Assembly: GCA_937928585.1 (NCBI GenBank)
Contig: CALEZK010000605.1
Coordinates: forward strand, 1 to 13,519
Direction of reading: 5' to 3'
DNA length: 13,519 nt
DNA from: an uncultured bacterium
GTDB taxonomy: Bacteria > Hydrogenedentota > Hydrogenedentia > Hydrogenedentales > SLHB01
Part shown: positions 1 to 7,149 of the stretch, in pieces
Layout of the letters: each line of letters opens with the position of its first letter
Numbering within the stretch: the stretch's first letter is position 1
The notes under the pieces: generated by a model
The model's database searches: none
Told to the model about the DNA's origin: nothing
What the model saw: only the letters and a program-made list of their open reading frames with translations
Position numbers and translations under genes: made by a program

Positions 1-113
1 AGATACATGTTGTCATATGCTTCGCGTGAACCTACGACGGATTTCGCGGCAAAGTCCTTACTCGGTTCGAAGTGACGCGTCTCTTGTAGAACGTGATCGA
101 TTGCCGTGCTCAC
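1..113 (-). CDS. acs: Acetyl-CoA synthetase-like protein, N-terminal fragment (runs off left edge)
   Basis: Reading the minus strand from a GTG at 113-111 gives 37 uninterrupted codons to the window edge. The translation starts V-S-T-A-I-D-H-V-L-Q-E-T-R and continues through F-E-P-S-K-D-F-A-A-K and G-S-R-E-A-Y. This matches the short N-terminal segment (ACAS_N) of AMP-forming acetyl-CoA synthetases, typically 'I..VL.E.R.F.P...FA..A.....EY...Y'. The enzyme would activate acetate, or a related short acid, to the acyl-CoA through an acyl-adenylate in the cytoplasm. A GGAAAGGG purine stretch lies about 9 nt upstream of the GTG, which supports this start; no in-frame ATG lies nearby. The adenylation core is outside the window, so specificity (acetate, propionate or acetoacetate) cannot be judged. 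The gene is divergent from the monooxygenase cluster. Confidence 0.68.
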   Translation of the reverse strand, partial: MSTAIDHVLQETRHFEPSKDFAAKSVVGSREAYDNMY

Positions 114-381
114 AATACTGAACCCTTTCCATGCCCCGTGCCGTTCACCACGCAGTATTCACCCAGCGCGAATGAACTGCACCAAAATACTTCCGCCCAA
201 CGAGAAGCCCCGCATTCTTCCACGTTTCCAGCATGAAGGTCAAAAGCCCACTTCCGTTCCATCTCGAGCCGTATTCGTTTTCCTCCTTCCGCGTTTCCTG
301 GCAGTCGACTCCCCAATCAACTTCGAGTTCCAAACCCGGCACAACTTTACTGGCACACGAATCCGCGTCATACTGAAGGCC
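114..381. promoter_or_regulatory. Divergent intergenic region, acs-like gene / monooxygenase cluster
   Basis: These 268 bp separate the minus-strand acs-like start from the plus-strand monooxygenase start and must hold the promoters for both. The frame of the monooxygenase stays open back to an ATG at 106, but the extra 92 codons look like no flavoprotein sequence and would overlap the acs-like start. I see no convincing -35/-10 pair and no strong palindrome. The purine stretch serving the minus-strand GTG lies at its left end. Confidence 0.5.
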
Positions 382-1533
382 ATGGGCACTCTCTCGACGG
401 ATACCATTATTGTCGGCGCTGGTCCTTCCGGCCTTGCGCTCGCCGCATGTCTGACCAAGGCCCGTGTCCCCTTCATCTTGTTGGAACGTGCCCCGCACAT
501 CGGTAACGCCTGGCGAAACCACTATGAACGCCTGCATCTGCACACGCTAAAGAAACACTCCAATCTCCCATATTTTCCGTTTCCGGACTCAGTAGAAAAA
601 TATCCCTCCCGGCAAGCGGTGGTGGATTACCTCGAAGCCTACACGAAGCATTTCAATATTCAACCTCGATTGGACGAAGAAGTCACCGCCATTCGCCGTG
701 AAAACGGTGAATGGCACACCAGGACTTCCAAGTCTGCGTACCGATCCGAACGTGTCGTAATTGCCAGCGGCTATAACCGGCGTCCCGTAGTTCCGAAGTG
801 GCAAGGTAGCGACAGCTTCGAAGGCAGAGTCCTGCACAGCGCCGAATACCGCAATGGGGAACCTTTTCGCGGAAAGCGCGTGCTGATCGTCGGCATCGGA
901 AATACCGGCGGCGAAATAGCAATCGACCTGCATGCATATGGCGCGACTGCAGTGCACATTTGCGTGCGCAACCCCGTCAACGTAATCCCGCGCGATTTTC
1001 TGGGCACGCCCACGCAACTCACGGGCATCATGTTGAGCAAGCTGCCACGCCAAATCCGCTATTTCATGAGTAAGCATCTGGCAAATCTATCGGTCGGCGA
1101 TTTGTCGAAGTACGGACTATTGCGTCCCGAGCTCAGTCCCATGGAAGGACTTGAAAGGTTCGGGCGCGTTGCATTGATTGACATCGGCACCGTTGACCTC
1201 ATTAAGCGAGGCGCGATCACTGTTGTACCCGGTATCGCTCGATTTACATCGCGTGGCGTCACTTTCGTCGACGGAACCACTCAGGAATATGATGCCGTCG
1301 TGCTAGCGACGGGCTACAAACCTGGAATCGAGGACTTTCTCGAGGATGCGATGGACCTCACGGATGAAGCAGGCTACCCGGTCCCACCCGCAGGCGAATC
1401 CGCGCGACCGGGACTTTATTTTCTCGGCTACGTGAACCCGCCGACCGGCCTGTTGCGTCAGATCGCTATCGACGCGAAGCGCGTGGCCGCTACCATCGCC
1501 AAGAAGGCAAACAGGGAGATGGTCCATGCCTAA
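382..1533 (+). CDS. YUCCA-like flavin-containing monooxygenase (FAD/NADPH)
   Basis: This 383-residue class B flavoprotein monooxygenase would use NADPH and O2 to insert one oxygen into an organic substrate in the cytoplasm. Visible motifs, numbered from the ATG at 382, are the FAD Rossmann motif GAGPSG (12-17), the FMO identifying motif F146-x-G148-x3-H152-x3-Y156, the NADPH Rossmann motif GIGNTG (171-176) and the C-terminal ATGY (309-312). The tyrosine closing the FMO motif argues against a Baeyer-Villiger enzyme, which has Trp there. The stretch from residue 133 to 312 closely follows plant YUCCA proteins and their bacterial relatives. Length is about right for these. The start is chosen because the Rossmann strand begins six residues later; an in-frame upstream extension to 106 has no family resemblance. 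A GAAGG lies only 2 nt before the ATG, so the ribosome site is poor. It overlaps the Rieske gene by 8 bp. The substrate is unknown; indole-3-pyruvate is a YUCCA precedent only. Confidence 0.88.
   Translation: MGTLSTDTIIVGAGPSGLALAACLTKARVPFILLERAPHIGNAWRNHYERLHLHTLKKHSNLPYFPFPDSVEKYPSRQAVVDYLEAYTKHFNIQPRLDEEVTAIRRENGEWHTRTSKSAYRSERVVIASGYNRRPVVPKWQGSDSFEGRVLHSAEYRNGEPFRGKRVLIVGIGNTGGEIAIDLHAYGATAVHICVRNPVNVIPRDFLGTPTQLTGIMLSKLPRQIRYFMSKHLANLSVGDLSKYGLLRPELSPMEGLERFGRVALIDIGTVDLIKRGAITVVPGIARFTSRGVTFVDGTTQEYDAVVLATGYKPGIEDFLEDAMDLTDEAGYPVPPAGESARPGLYFLGYVNPPTGLLRQIAIDAKRVAATIAKKANREMVHA
1513..1518 (+). promoter_or_regulatory. Ribosome binding site of the Rieske gene
   Basis: AGGGAG lies 7 nt before the ATG at 1526, inside the last codons of the monooxygenase gene. 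It favours the ATG at 1526 over the in-frame ATG at 1538 and supports coupled translation of the two oxygenases. Confidence 0.6.
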
Positions 1534-2551
1534 GGCCATGGACCACTGGCACCCCGTCTTGTTGAGCACGGATCTCCTCAAGGCGCCAATCGGAATTCGG
1601 CTGAACGGCGAAGAGATAGTCGTGTTCAGGACCGCATCCGGTGGCGTCGGGGCGCTCGGTGACCAATGCCCGCACCGGCGCATGCGCCTGAGCTGCGGCA
1701 AGGTGCGCGGCGAAAAACTGGAGTGCCCGTATCACGGTTGGACGTTCGACCGCACCGGCGCTGGTGAAAGCCCCGGAACACCGAAGCTGCACGCAGACGC
1801 CACCTGCTATGAAACGCGCGAAGCGCATGGCGCAATCTGGCTGCGCGCAATTGGCGCGCAGACCGAGTTCCCCACCTTTGCCGTGGACGGGTTTCACGAA
1901 GCTTGTGTGATAAAGCATGTCGCGAAGGCGCCGTTGGAGATCGTGCTCGATAACTTCACGGAGATCGAGCATACCGCTACCACACACGCGATACTCGGAT
2001 ACGGCCTCGAACGCATGTCGGAAGTTACAACCAAAGTCGAGTCGACGGACGATAGCGTCTATGTTCACAATCGGGGACCGCAAAAGCGGATTCCGATCTA
2101 CTTCCAATGGCTTTTCGGTGTGCGGGAAGGCGATGCATTCGTGGACGAATGGACCACGCGCTTCTCCCCCGTCCACTCCATCTACGACCAGTGGTGGAGC
2201 GATCCAACTTCTGGGGTCGAACGCCGGGATCGGTTGAAGATTTACGTGTTCTTCAATCCCATCGCACCGATGGAAACAGAAATCATGACCTTCGCGTTTG
2301 TGAAATCGAGGCTTTGGAATCCCGTATTAATTCGTCACCTTGTAGCACCAGTGTTGCGGCGTCTGGTTGATGTTGAAGTGGGCCTTGATGTCGATATGCT
2401 TGCTCGGCTCGCGGACAAGTCTCCGGGAATCTCTGGTATGCGGCTAAGCCGTTTTGACAAGGTGCTTGGCCTGAACCGGAGACGTATCGCCTTGTTGTAT
2501 CGCGGCGAGGAGGAAATAACGGATGAAAGTCACTCGTTAGCTCAAGTATAA
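1526..2551 (+). CDS. Rieske non-heme iron oxygenase, alpha-type subunit
   Basis: A 341-residue Rieske-type oxygenase. The [2Fe-2S] ligands are visible as C48-P-H50 and C67-P-Y-H70 with 16 residues between the pairs, in a domain spanning about residues 5-115. The C-terminal catalytic domain has N143-x2-E146-x2-H149-x4-H154, the mononuclear iron motif. D288 in the segment L-D-V-D-M-L is the best candidate for the carboxylate ligand. The position that normally carries the bridging Asp (D205 in naphthalene dioxygenase) is Glu here; a glutamate bridge is known in carnitine monooxygenase CntA, from memory. Size and single-subunit layout suit a VanA/CntA-like oxygenase better than a ring-hydroxylating dioxygenase with a beta subunit. 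No ferredoxin or reductase is encoded nearby, so electrons must come from elsewhere. It is probably co-transcribed with the preceding FMO and may act on the same or a successive intermediate; that is inference. Confidence 0.87.
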   Translation: MPKAMDHWHPVLLSTDLLKAPIGIRLNGEEIVVFRTASGGVGALGDQCPHRRMRLSCGKVRGEKLECPYHGWTFDRTGAGESPGTPKLHADATCYETREAHGAIWLRAIGAQTEFPTFAVDGFHEACVIKHVAKAPLEIVLDNFTEIEHTATTHAILGYGLERMSEVTTKVESTDDSVYVHNRGPQKRIPIYFQWLFGVREGDAFVDEWTTRFSPVHSIYDQWWSDPTSGVERRDRLKIYVFFNPIAPMETEIMTFAFVKSRLWNPVLIRHLVAPVLRRLVDVEVGLDVDMLARLADKSPGISGMRLSRFDKVLGLNRRRIALLYRGEEEITDESHSLAQV

Positions 2552-2576
2552 CGGTCTACAGATGGCGCACGATTCA

Positions 2577-2582
2577 GAAAGG
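2577..2582 (+). promoter_or_regulatory. Ribosome binding site of the DJ-1/PfpI gene
   Basis: GAAAGG lies 8 nt before the ATG at 2591, in the 39-bp gap after the Rieske gene. The gap contains no recognisable terminator, which is consistent with continued transcription through the cluster. Confidence 0.5.
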
Positions 2583-2590
2583 TATTTTGA

Positions 2591-3109
2591 ATGTCGAAAG
2601 GATTGGCGGTAGTTCTCGCTGAAAACATCTACGAAAATCTTGAACTTCATTATCCGCGCTTAAGACTTATCGAAGCCGGATATGAAGTTAAAGTTGTTGG
2701 CCCGAAGCGTGGCGAAACCTACGGATCCAAAGAGGGCTATCCCGCGGTCGCTGACGCAACCTTCGAAGACATTGACCCGCGCCAGGTGAAGGTGTTGATT
2801 GTGCCGGGCGGCTTTGCGCCGGACAAGCTGCGCCGCTTTCCAGCGTGTAACGCACTCGTTGCGCATGCATGGGCCGCGGGGGCGGTCATTGGCGCGATCT
2901 GCCATGCGGGGTGGGTACCCATCAGCGCAAAGATTGTGCGCGGCGTGCGACTCACCAGTGTAAACGCGATAAAAGACGATCTTGAGAACGCGGGCGCAAC
3001 CTGGGTCGATGAACCGTGCGTCGTTGACGGAAGGTTCGTATCCGCCCAAGTCCCAAAAGATCTGCCCGCATTCATGGAAGCGATCCTTCGCGTGGCGGAA
3101 ACCACATGA
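2591..3109 (+). CDS. DJ-1/PfpI superfamily protein (type 1 glutamine amidotransferase-like)
   Basis: The 172-residue protein spans a complete single-domain DJ-1/PfpI fold. It aligns by eye along its length with archaeal PfpI (PH1704): the early Y-E-N-L-E-L-x-Y-P block places the conserved Glu at E15, and the nucleophile elbow A-I-C104-H105 supplies the reactive Cys-His pair. Other shared blocks are V-P-G-G (71-74), I-K-D-D-L-x-N-A-G (127-135) and V-V-D-G (144-147). Family members have been reported as proteases, chaperones, glyoxalases or deglycases, and the last activity is disputed, so the biochemical role cannot be named. Within this cluster it may protect against or process a reactive carbonyl product of the two oxygenases; this is inference. 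It is cytoplasmic, with no signal peptide. The last codons overlap the next gene in ATGA. Confidence 0.85.
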   Translation: MSKGLAVVLAENIYENLELHYPRLRLIEAGYEVKVVGPKRGETYGSKEGYPAVADATFEDIDPRQVKVLIVPGGFAPDKLRRFPACNALVAHAWAAGAVIGAICHAGWVPISAKIVRGVRLTSVNAIKDDLENAGATWVDEPCVVDGRFVSAQVPKDLPAFMEAILRVAETT

Positions 3110-3732
3110 TTGCGCAAGCCTTATGGGACTCTACCGAGGGCGTCGCAAAAGCATGCCTCTCGCATCCATTCGTGCAAGGTCTCGCCGACGGTTCCCTTCC
3201 GCCGCAACGTTTCGCACGCTACATGGAACAGGACGCCTACTTTCTCGATGCTTTCGCGCGTGCATACGCAATGGCCCTCGCAAAGTGTCCGGATCGCGAT
3301 GGCTTCTTTGCGTTCAAGGATCTCTTGGACGGCGTGCTCGACGAATTGACGCTTCATCAGGAACTCGCCCAGCGTCACAACCTGAATCTGCAACCGGAAC
3401 CCTCGCCCGCGACGCTCGCCTACACCGATTTCCTTCTGCGCGTCGCCGCAATGGCACCGGTCGGCGAAATCGTCGCCGCAATGACGCCGTGCATGCGGCT
3501 ATACGCGTGGATAGGACAGGAACTCGCGGGAAAACTCTCGCAGACCAGTCCCTATCGTGATTGGGTCATGACCTACAGCAGCCCGGAGTTCGAAGGCTTG
3601 GCGTCTCAACTCGAAGACCTACTCGAGAAGTACGGAAACGATCTCACGGCAGTGCCCAGCCACTACCGGCGCGCCATGGAGTTGGAGTTTCGCTTCTTCG
3701 ACGAAGCATGGCAAGTGGAAGGCGATTCCTGA
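3106..3732 (+). CDS. tenA: TenA/thiaminase II family protein (Cys type)
   Basis: The 208-residue all-helical protein has the length and motif order of TenA, which in Bacillus hydrolyses aminopyrimidines for thiamine salvage. Equivalents of the known active-site residues are D43 (in Q-D-A-Y), Y106, C129 (in T-P-C), Y133, Y157, E194 and F197 (in E-F-R-F). The presence of C129 puts it in the Cys class. The tyrosine at Bacillus position 47 appears as F46, a conservative change. Its ATG overlaps the DJ-1 stop (ATGA), so translation is probably coupled. No other thiamine gene is seen here, which leaves two readings: ordinary thiamine-fragment salvage, or a TenA-fold enzyme reassigned to the substrate of the oxygenase cluster. 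Family assignment is secure; function is not. It ends 11 bp before the convergent ROK gene. Confidence 0.85.
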   Translation: MIAQALWDSTEGVAKACLSHPFVQGLADGSLPPQRFARYMEQDAYFLDAFARAYAMALAKCPDRDGFFAFKDLLDGVLDELTLHQELAQRHNLNLQPEPSPATLAYTDFLLRVAAMAPVGEIVAAMTPCMRLYAWIGQELAGKLSQTSPYRDWVMTYSSPEFEGLASQLEDLLEKYGNDLTAVPSHYRRAMELEFRFFDEAWQVEGDS

Positions 3733-3743
3733 CTACGACGCTG

Positions 3744-4694
3744 CTACGGCGCGAGAAGCAGTGCGCCCACAAGTACGACATCCTGTTCAAGCGCGCAGGG
3801 CACAATCTCGTACTTCCCACGATAGGGGCCGAAGCACAGGGCATCGACGTGTTTTCGAATCGGGTCGAGTAGCGGCGCACCCAGCAAACTGACCCCGCCA
3901 CCCAGCGCGATGCGCTCCGGGTGAATCAGGGTTATCACGTTGGCAAGGGCTATCCCGATTCCGCGCGCGGCCTCGTCCAATGCCTTCAATGCAATGGTAT
4001 CGTTGGCCCGCGCCGCTTCACCCAACATTGCGCACGTGATGCTGCCGGTATTGCCAGCGCATAGCGTGTCTAAGGGACTTCCGGGTTCGAGCTTGGCGTT
4101 CGCGCGCAATCGTTTTTCTATGGACCATCCACTGCACAGGTGTTCCAGTTTGTCGAATGCGCCGGGTGTAGGATCTGTCCAATCCGGCACATAGGTGTGG
4201 CCAATCTCCGCCGCGCCGAATCCCTGGCCATCGTGTAACTTGCCGTTGATTACGAAGGCGCCGCCTATGCCGCTCCCAATGTTCATGTAACAGAACGTTT
4301 GCGTGCCCTTGCCCGCGCCGCAACAAAATTCAGCCCAACCGGCAACATTCGAGTCGTTGCCGACGAAGACCGGCAACGAGAAGCGATCTTCGAAATGTTT
4401 TTTCAGCGGATACCCCGTCCAACCGCCAACCTGATGCGATACCAGCGCAGTGCCCGTTGCCGTTTCTATGGGCCCGCCAAAACCAACGCCAATACCGGTG
4501 ACGCGTGAGCCGCGCGATGCCGCGTCCGCAATCAGCGCAGGCACAGATTGGTCAAACCACGCGAGTATTGCGACCGCGCCATCCGCCGCAGGGGCAGTTC
4601 CGCGTTCGCACGAAAGGATGTCTCCCTTGCGCGTGCCCAATGCCGCCTGAAGTTTGGTCCCGCCGATTTCTAGCGCTAGAACCAATTCCTTCAT
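3744..4694 (-). CDS. ROK family sugar kinase lacking the zinc motif
   Basis: A 316-residue ROK protein without an N-terminal helix-turn-helix, hence a kinase rather than a repressor. The N-terminal phosphate-binding motif is E9-I-G-G-T-K, the catalytic Asp is D114 in G-N-D-S-N, and the glycan-binding E163-I-G-H166 motif is present. The glycine-rich G-S-G-I-G-G (140-145) and A-L-G-G-G-V motifs are also intact. The CxCGxxGCxE zinc loop that normally follows ExGH is missing; a D-P-T-P-G-A-F-D stretch occupies that place, so the protein belongs to the zinc-free ROK subset. It would phosphorylate a hexose or aminosugar in the cytoplasm, but the exact sugar cannot be read from sequence. It lies 108 bp downstream of the M24-like gene on the same strand, with a large inverted repeat between them, and converges on tenA. 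Confidence 0.85.
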   Translation of the reverse strand: MKELVLALEIGGTKLQAALGTRKGDILSCERGTAPAADGAVAILAWFDQSVPALIADAASRGSRVTGIGVGFGGPIETATGTALVSHQVGGWTGYPLKKHFEDRFSLPVFVGNDSNVAGWAEFCCGAGKGTQTFCYMNIGSGIGGAFVINGKLHDGQGFGAAEIGHTYVPDWTDPTPGAFDKLEHLCSGWSIEKRLRANAKLEPGSPLDTLCAGNTGSITCAMLGEAARANDTIALKALDEAARGIGIALANVITLIHPERIALGGGVSLLGAPLLDPIRKHVDALCFGPYRGKYEIVPCALEQDVVLVGALLLAP

Positions 4695-4720
4695 CTACAG
4701 AACTCCATATTGCCACCGAC

Positions 4721-4792
4721 GGGGACTGTCACCCGCGCAATCAAAGTCTTGGTCTCTTTTTCGATGCGGCGCCAGCGCGGGTGGCTGTCCCC
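4721..4792. repeat. Long imperfect inverted repeat, REP- or terminator-like
   Basis: The left arm (4721-4738), beginning GGGGACTG, pairs with the right arm (4775-4792), ending CTGTCCCC, over 18 positions with two mismatches around a 36-nt loop. It sits between the stop of the M24-like gene (4803) and the start of the ROK gene (4694), both on the minus strand. No T-run follows the stem, so it is a weak candidate for an intrinsic terminator. GGGGACTGTC/GGGGACAG arms recall the repetitive extragenic palindromes linked to REP-associated tyrosine transposases in other bacteria. No second copy was seen in this window and no transposase is nearby. Confidence 0.6.
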
Positions 4793-4802
4793 AAAATGAC
4801 CC

Positions 4803-5993
4803 TTACTTCGCAATACCAGCCTTGACCACTTTCGTATCTCGACGTAGTACCGCACCTAAATCCACCGATGGAATTGACGGCGTCAACGACACGATTTCCT
4901 GCGTGCCGTCTGGCAACAGAATGAACGTGTCCTCGGATTTCACACCCACCGCCGACGGATTCCAGGCGAAGGCCATGCCGAAATGGGTGATGATGTCCGC
5001 GTAATCCTTCACGCGTTTTTCCCAGGTGCCGTCGAGTATCGCGAATGTCTCGCCGGGCGCGCCTTTTGCCGTTCTTCCCGCGTACCCGGTCGCCCCGCCC
5101 TGATGATGGTTGTGCCACTCATTTTCCGGAAAACCGAGTTCCTTATACGAACGCTGGCACGCCGCAAACACATCGCCAAGCGTGCTGCCAGGCTTTGAAG
5201 ACTCTTGCATAATCGCATCGACCGCGCAGATGCGGTTGTACGCATCCGGCACGAAGAGCGGCATCTCCCCGGTCTGTTTGAAGCGCGTAATGGAAACGAC
5301 GATGCCTTCATACAGAAAGCAGCCGACCACCATCACATAATCGCGCACCGCGCGTTCCTGCACGCCGTCACCCAGCAATGTTCGTTGCGTAGGAATCGGA
5401 TGACGATACTTCGCGATACGTTCATCGGCTGCCACAAGAAACACCGGCACCTGACACCGGCGCTTGAATCCCTCCGCGACAAGCGTCGCAGCGATGTCCG
5501 CTTCCGTCGATCCTGCGCGGATTGTCGCGAGGGTCGCGGTCATAGCTTCGCTGGCAAGCTTCCCAAGCACGCGATACTTTTCCAGTTCCGCGGGTGTCAG
5601 CAGGGCGCGCAGCATCGTCAACTTGCCATTCACATTCTCGCCAAGCGATCCGTCGTCGCTCACGAGCTTTCCTGTAAATTCCTTCTTCACCACGCTGGCG
5701 GCGGAATCTTCAAACCAGAGAAAACGCTTGATCCCGCAATTGAACCCGGCAAGTTCCTCGTCCATCACCCGCGCTTCTTCGATTGTATTTCCCACGTAGT
5801 AGGCCTCGCCGTTCTTCGTCACGAAAAGCGAATTCGCGCCATGCTCGCCCGCGGTCCATACCCAGTTGCGCTTGCCACCGGTGGCCATCGCAAAATTATC
5901 GATTCGATTCAGCAGAATGCCGTCATACTTGTTGGCCCGCAGAAATGCCTGAACAAGGCCTATACGCGTACGAAAAAGGTCGATGCCGGACAT
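4803..5993 (-). CDS. M24 (creatinase/aminopeptidase P-fold) family protein with incomplete metal site
   Basis: The 396-residue protein has an N-terminal creatinase-like domain (about 1-130) and a C-terminal pita-bread domain (about 135-375). Family landmarks are L-T-P-A-E-L-E-K-Y at the domain junction, S-I-T-R (234-237), H-H-Q-G-G-A-T-G-Y (296-304) and K-S-E-D-T-F (352-357). Of the five metal ligands of M24 peptidases (Asp, Asp, His, Glu, Glu), I can place only a His (296 or 297) and E354. The two Asp positions before the T-R motif read Val222 and Ser234, and the first Glu position reads N345. The protein may therefore be a metal-independent hydrolase, as creatinase is, or a non-catalytic homologue. 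The start at 5993 is chosen for its AGGAG 5 nt upstream; the 104-residue in-frame extension overlaps the glycosyltransferase gene. The gap to the upstream glycosyltransferase is 34 bp, so one operon is likely. Confidence 0.78.
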   Translation of the reverse strand: MSGIDLFRTRIGLVQAFLRANKYDGILLNRIDNFAMATGGKRNWVWTAGEHGANSLFVTKNGEAYYVGNTIEEARVMDEELAGFNCGIKRFLWFEDSAASVVKKEFTGKLVSDDGSLGENVNGKLTMLRALLTPAELEKYRVLGKLASEAMTATLATIRAGSTEADIAATLVAEGFKRRCQVPVFLVAADERIAKYRHPIPTQRTLLGDGVQERAVRDYVMVVGCFLYEGIVVSITRFKQTGEMPLFVPDAYNRICAVDAIMQESSKPGSTLGDVFAACQRSYKELGFPENEWHNHHQGGATGYAGRTAKGAPGETFAILDGTWEKRVKDYADIITHFGMAFAWNPSAVGVKSEDTFILLPDGTQEIVSLTPSIPSVDLGAVLRRDTKVVKAGIAK

Positions 5994-5998
5994 GGTGA

Positions 5999-6003
5999 CT
6001 CCT
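5999..6003 (-). promoter_or_regulatory. Ribosome binding site of the M24-like gene
   Basis: AGGAG on the minus strand lies 5 nt before the ATG at 5993. It decides the start against the longer in-frame reading that begins at 6305 inside the glycosyltransferase gene. Confidence 0.7.
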
Positions 6004-6027
6004 GTTCGTTGTGCAATGCGGAAAATA

Positions 6028-7083
6028 CTAAGCGTGAACTTTCTTGAACGCGCTGAGCGTCGTCCACGCGCATCGTTCCCAAGTGTATTCGCGCGCGCGG
6101 CTCCGGGCGAATGCGATCTGTCGCGCGCGCTCACTCTTCTCTTCCTGAAGGGCGCGGCGCACACCGCCCATGAGGGACGCGACGCTTTCATGGTTGTAGA
6201 AAATCGGCAATGTCGACGCAATCTCGGGCACGCCCCCCACGCGCGGCGCGATAATGCGCGCGCCCGCGCGCATTGCCTCCAAAATTGTGATGCACGCACC
6301 CTCATGCAGCGACGCGCTGATATATGCGTCGCTGTGTTGCAGCAATCCCGCGCGCTGCGGCACCGGACATTGATGTATGCGCAGCACCCGCGGGCCCCAA
6401 TCGGATGGCTCGGTGTGGTCGGGACGGCCGATAATCACCAGGTTGTGCGGCAATTCTTCGGTCAGTTTCGCAAATGCGTCAAGGAGAAACGCGAGATGTT
6501 CGCGGTGGCGCGTGTCGTTGCACGTCACAAGATAGGGTTCCTGCGCAATCGACGCGTGCGCATTCTCAAAACCGGGATCCGCGCCGGGTGGTGAAACCAC
6601 CACCTTGTCCATCGGCACGCCCAGGAGTGCCAGCAAACGCCGACGCATATGCTCAGACGGTGCTACCAACACCTGAGAACGACCACAAATCTTTCGAAAT
6701 TCTTTCTGGATAGACCCGCCGCCCCAACGGGAGATCTTTTCGGGCCCCTCCACGAAGCTGAGGTCTAGCACATACGGAACCACGGGCACGCTCGAAATCT
6801 CGCTCGCGGTCTGCAGGGGTGAAAACACCAGGTCAACCTTGGAAGCCTTCGCCGCGCGATCGACCGTCTTTTCTACATTTACCGGGCCTTGCAGTGCTTC
6901 GTGCGGCTTGCCCACGAACACACGCTCCCACCCGGCAAAGGAATCGTGGTTCTTCGCGTCCGTAAACAGGATGAACTGAGAGTCGGGCTGAATCTCGCGC
7001 ATCCGCACGAGGACGTTACGAAGGTAAACGTCTTCCTCGTCGTAACCGGGTTCCAGCCCGAGAATATTTACACCAATTCGCAT
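6028..7083 (-). CDS. GT4-type glycosyltransferase (GT-B fold)
   Basis: The 351-residue protein has the two-domain layout of GT4 glycosyltransferases. The N-terminal half opens with M-R-I-G-V-N-I and contains V-L-D-L-S-F (105-110) and V-A-P-S-E-H-M-R (140-147), the usual 'S..s...l' region. The C-terminal donor domain shows N-L-V-I-I-G-R-P (214-221), a Y-I-S-A-S-L-H-E261-G block and the second Glu of the E-x7-E motif at E269, followed by G-G-V-P-E-I-A (283-289). These bind the nucleotide-sugar phosphate. It would transfer a sugar from a nucleotide-sugar to a glycan or lipid acceptor at the cytoplasmic face. Acceptor and sugar are not readable. The start at 7083 is the first position matching family N-termini; a clear Shine-Dalgarno is absent. 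It is the first gene of the minus-strand group that continues into the M24-like and ROK genes. Confidence 0.85.
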   Translation of the reverse strand: MRIGVNILGLEPGYDEEDVYLRNVLVRMREIQPDSQFILFTDAKNHDSFAGWERVFVGKPHEALQGPVNVEKTVDRAAKASKVDLVFSPLQTASEISSVPVVPYVLDLSFVEGPEKISRWGGGSIQKEFRKICGRSQVLVAPSEHMRRRLLALLGVPMDKVVVSPPGADPGFENAHASIAQEPYLVTCNDTRHREHLAFLLDAFAKLTEELPHNLVIIGRPDHTEPSDWGPRVLRIHQCPVPQRAGLLQHSDAYISASLHEGACITILEAMRAGARIIAPRVGGVPEIASTLPIFYNHESVASLMGGVRRALQEEKSERARQIAFARSRAREYTWERCAWTTLSAFKKVHA

Positions 7084-7149
7084 GGAATGAATGCCAAGAT
7101 AGTTGGTTGACGAGCAGGCGCCACCCGCCGCTCCGCCCAAAGAAGCGGC

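Noticed and set aside
106..381. In-frame 92-residue N-terminal extension of the FMO
   Set aside because: It has no flavoprotein resemblance, the FAD strand begins right after the ATG at 382, and the extension overlaps the start of the divergent acs-like gene.
1490..2176. Minus-strand frame of 228 residues
   Set aside because: Lies opposite the Rieske gene whose iron ligands are intact; no motif of its own.
4721..4792. Calling the long hairpin an intrinsic terminator for the M24-like gene
   Set aside because: No T-run follows the stem on either strand and the loop is 36 nt, so it is reported as a repeat with unknown role.
5205..6047. Plus-strand frame of 280 residues
   Set aside because: It is antisense to the M24-like gene, with no recognisable domain and low-complexity composition typical of a shadow frame in GC-rich DNA.
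7127..7149. GCCGCT/AGCGGC hairpin in the glycosyltransferase leader
   Set aside because: Six-base arms in GC-rich DNA are expected by chance and there is no supporting context.
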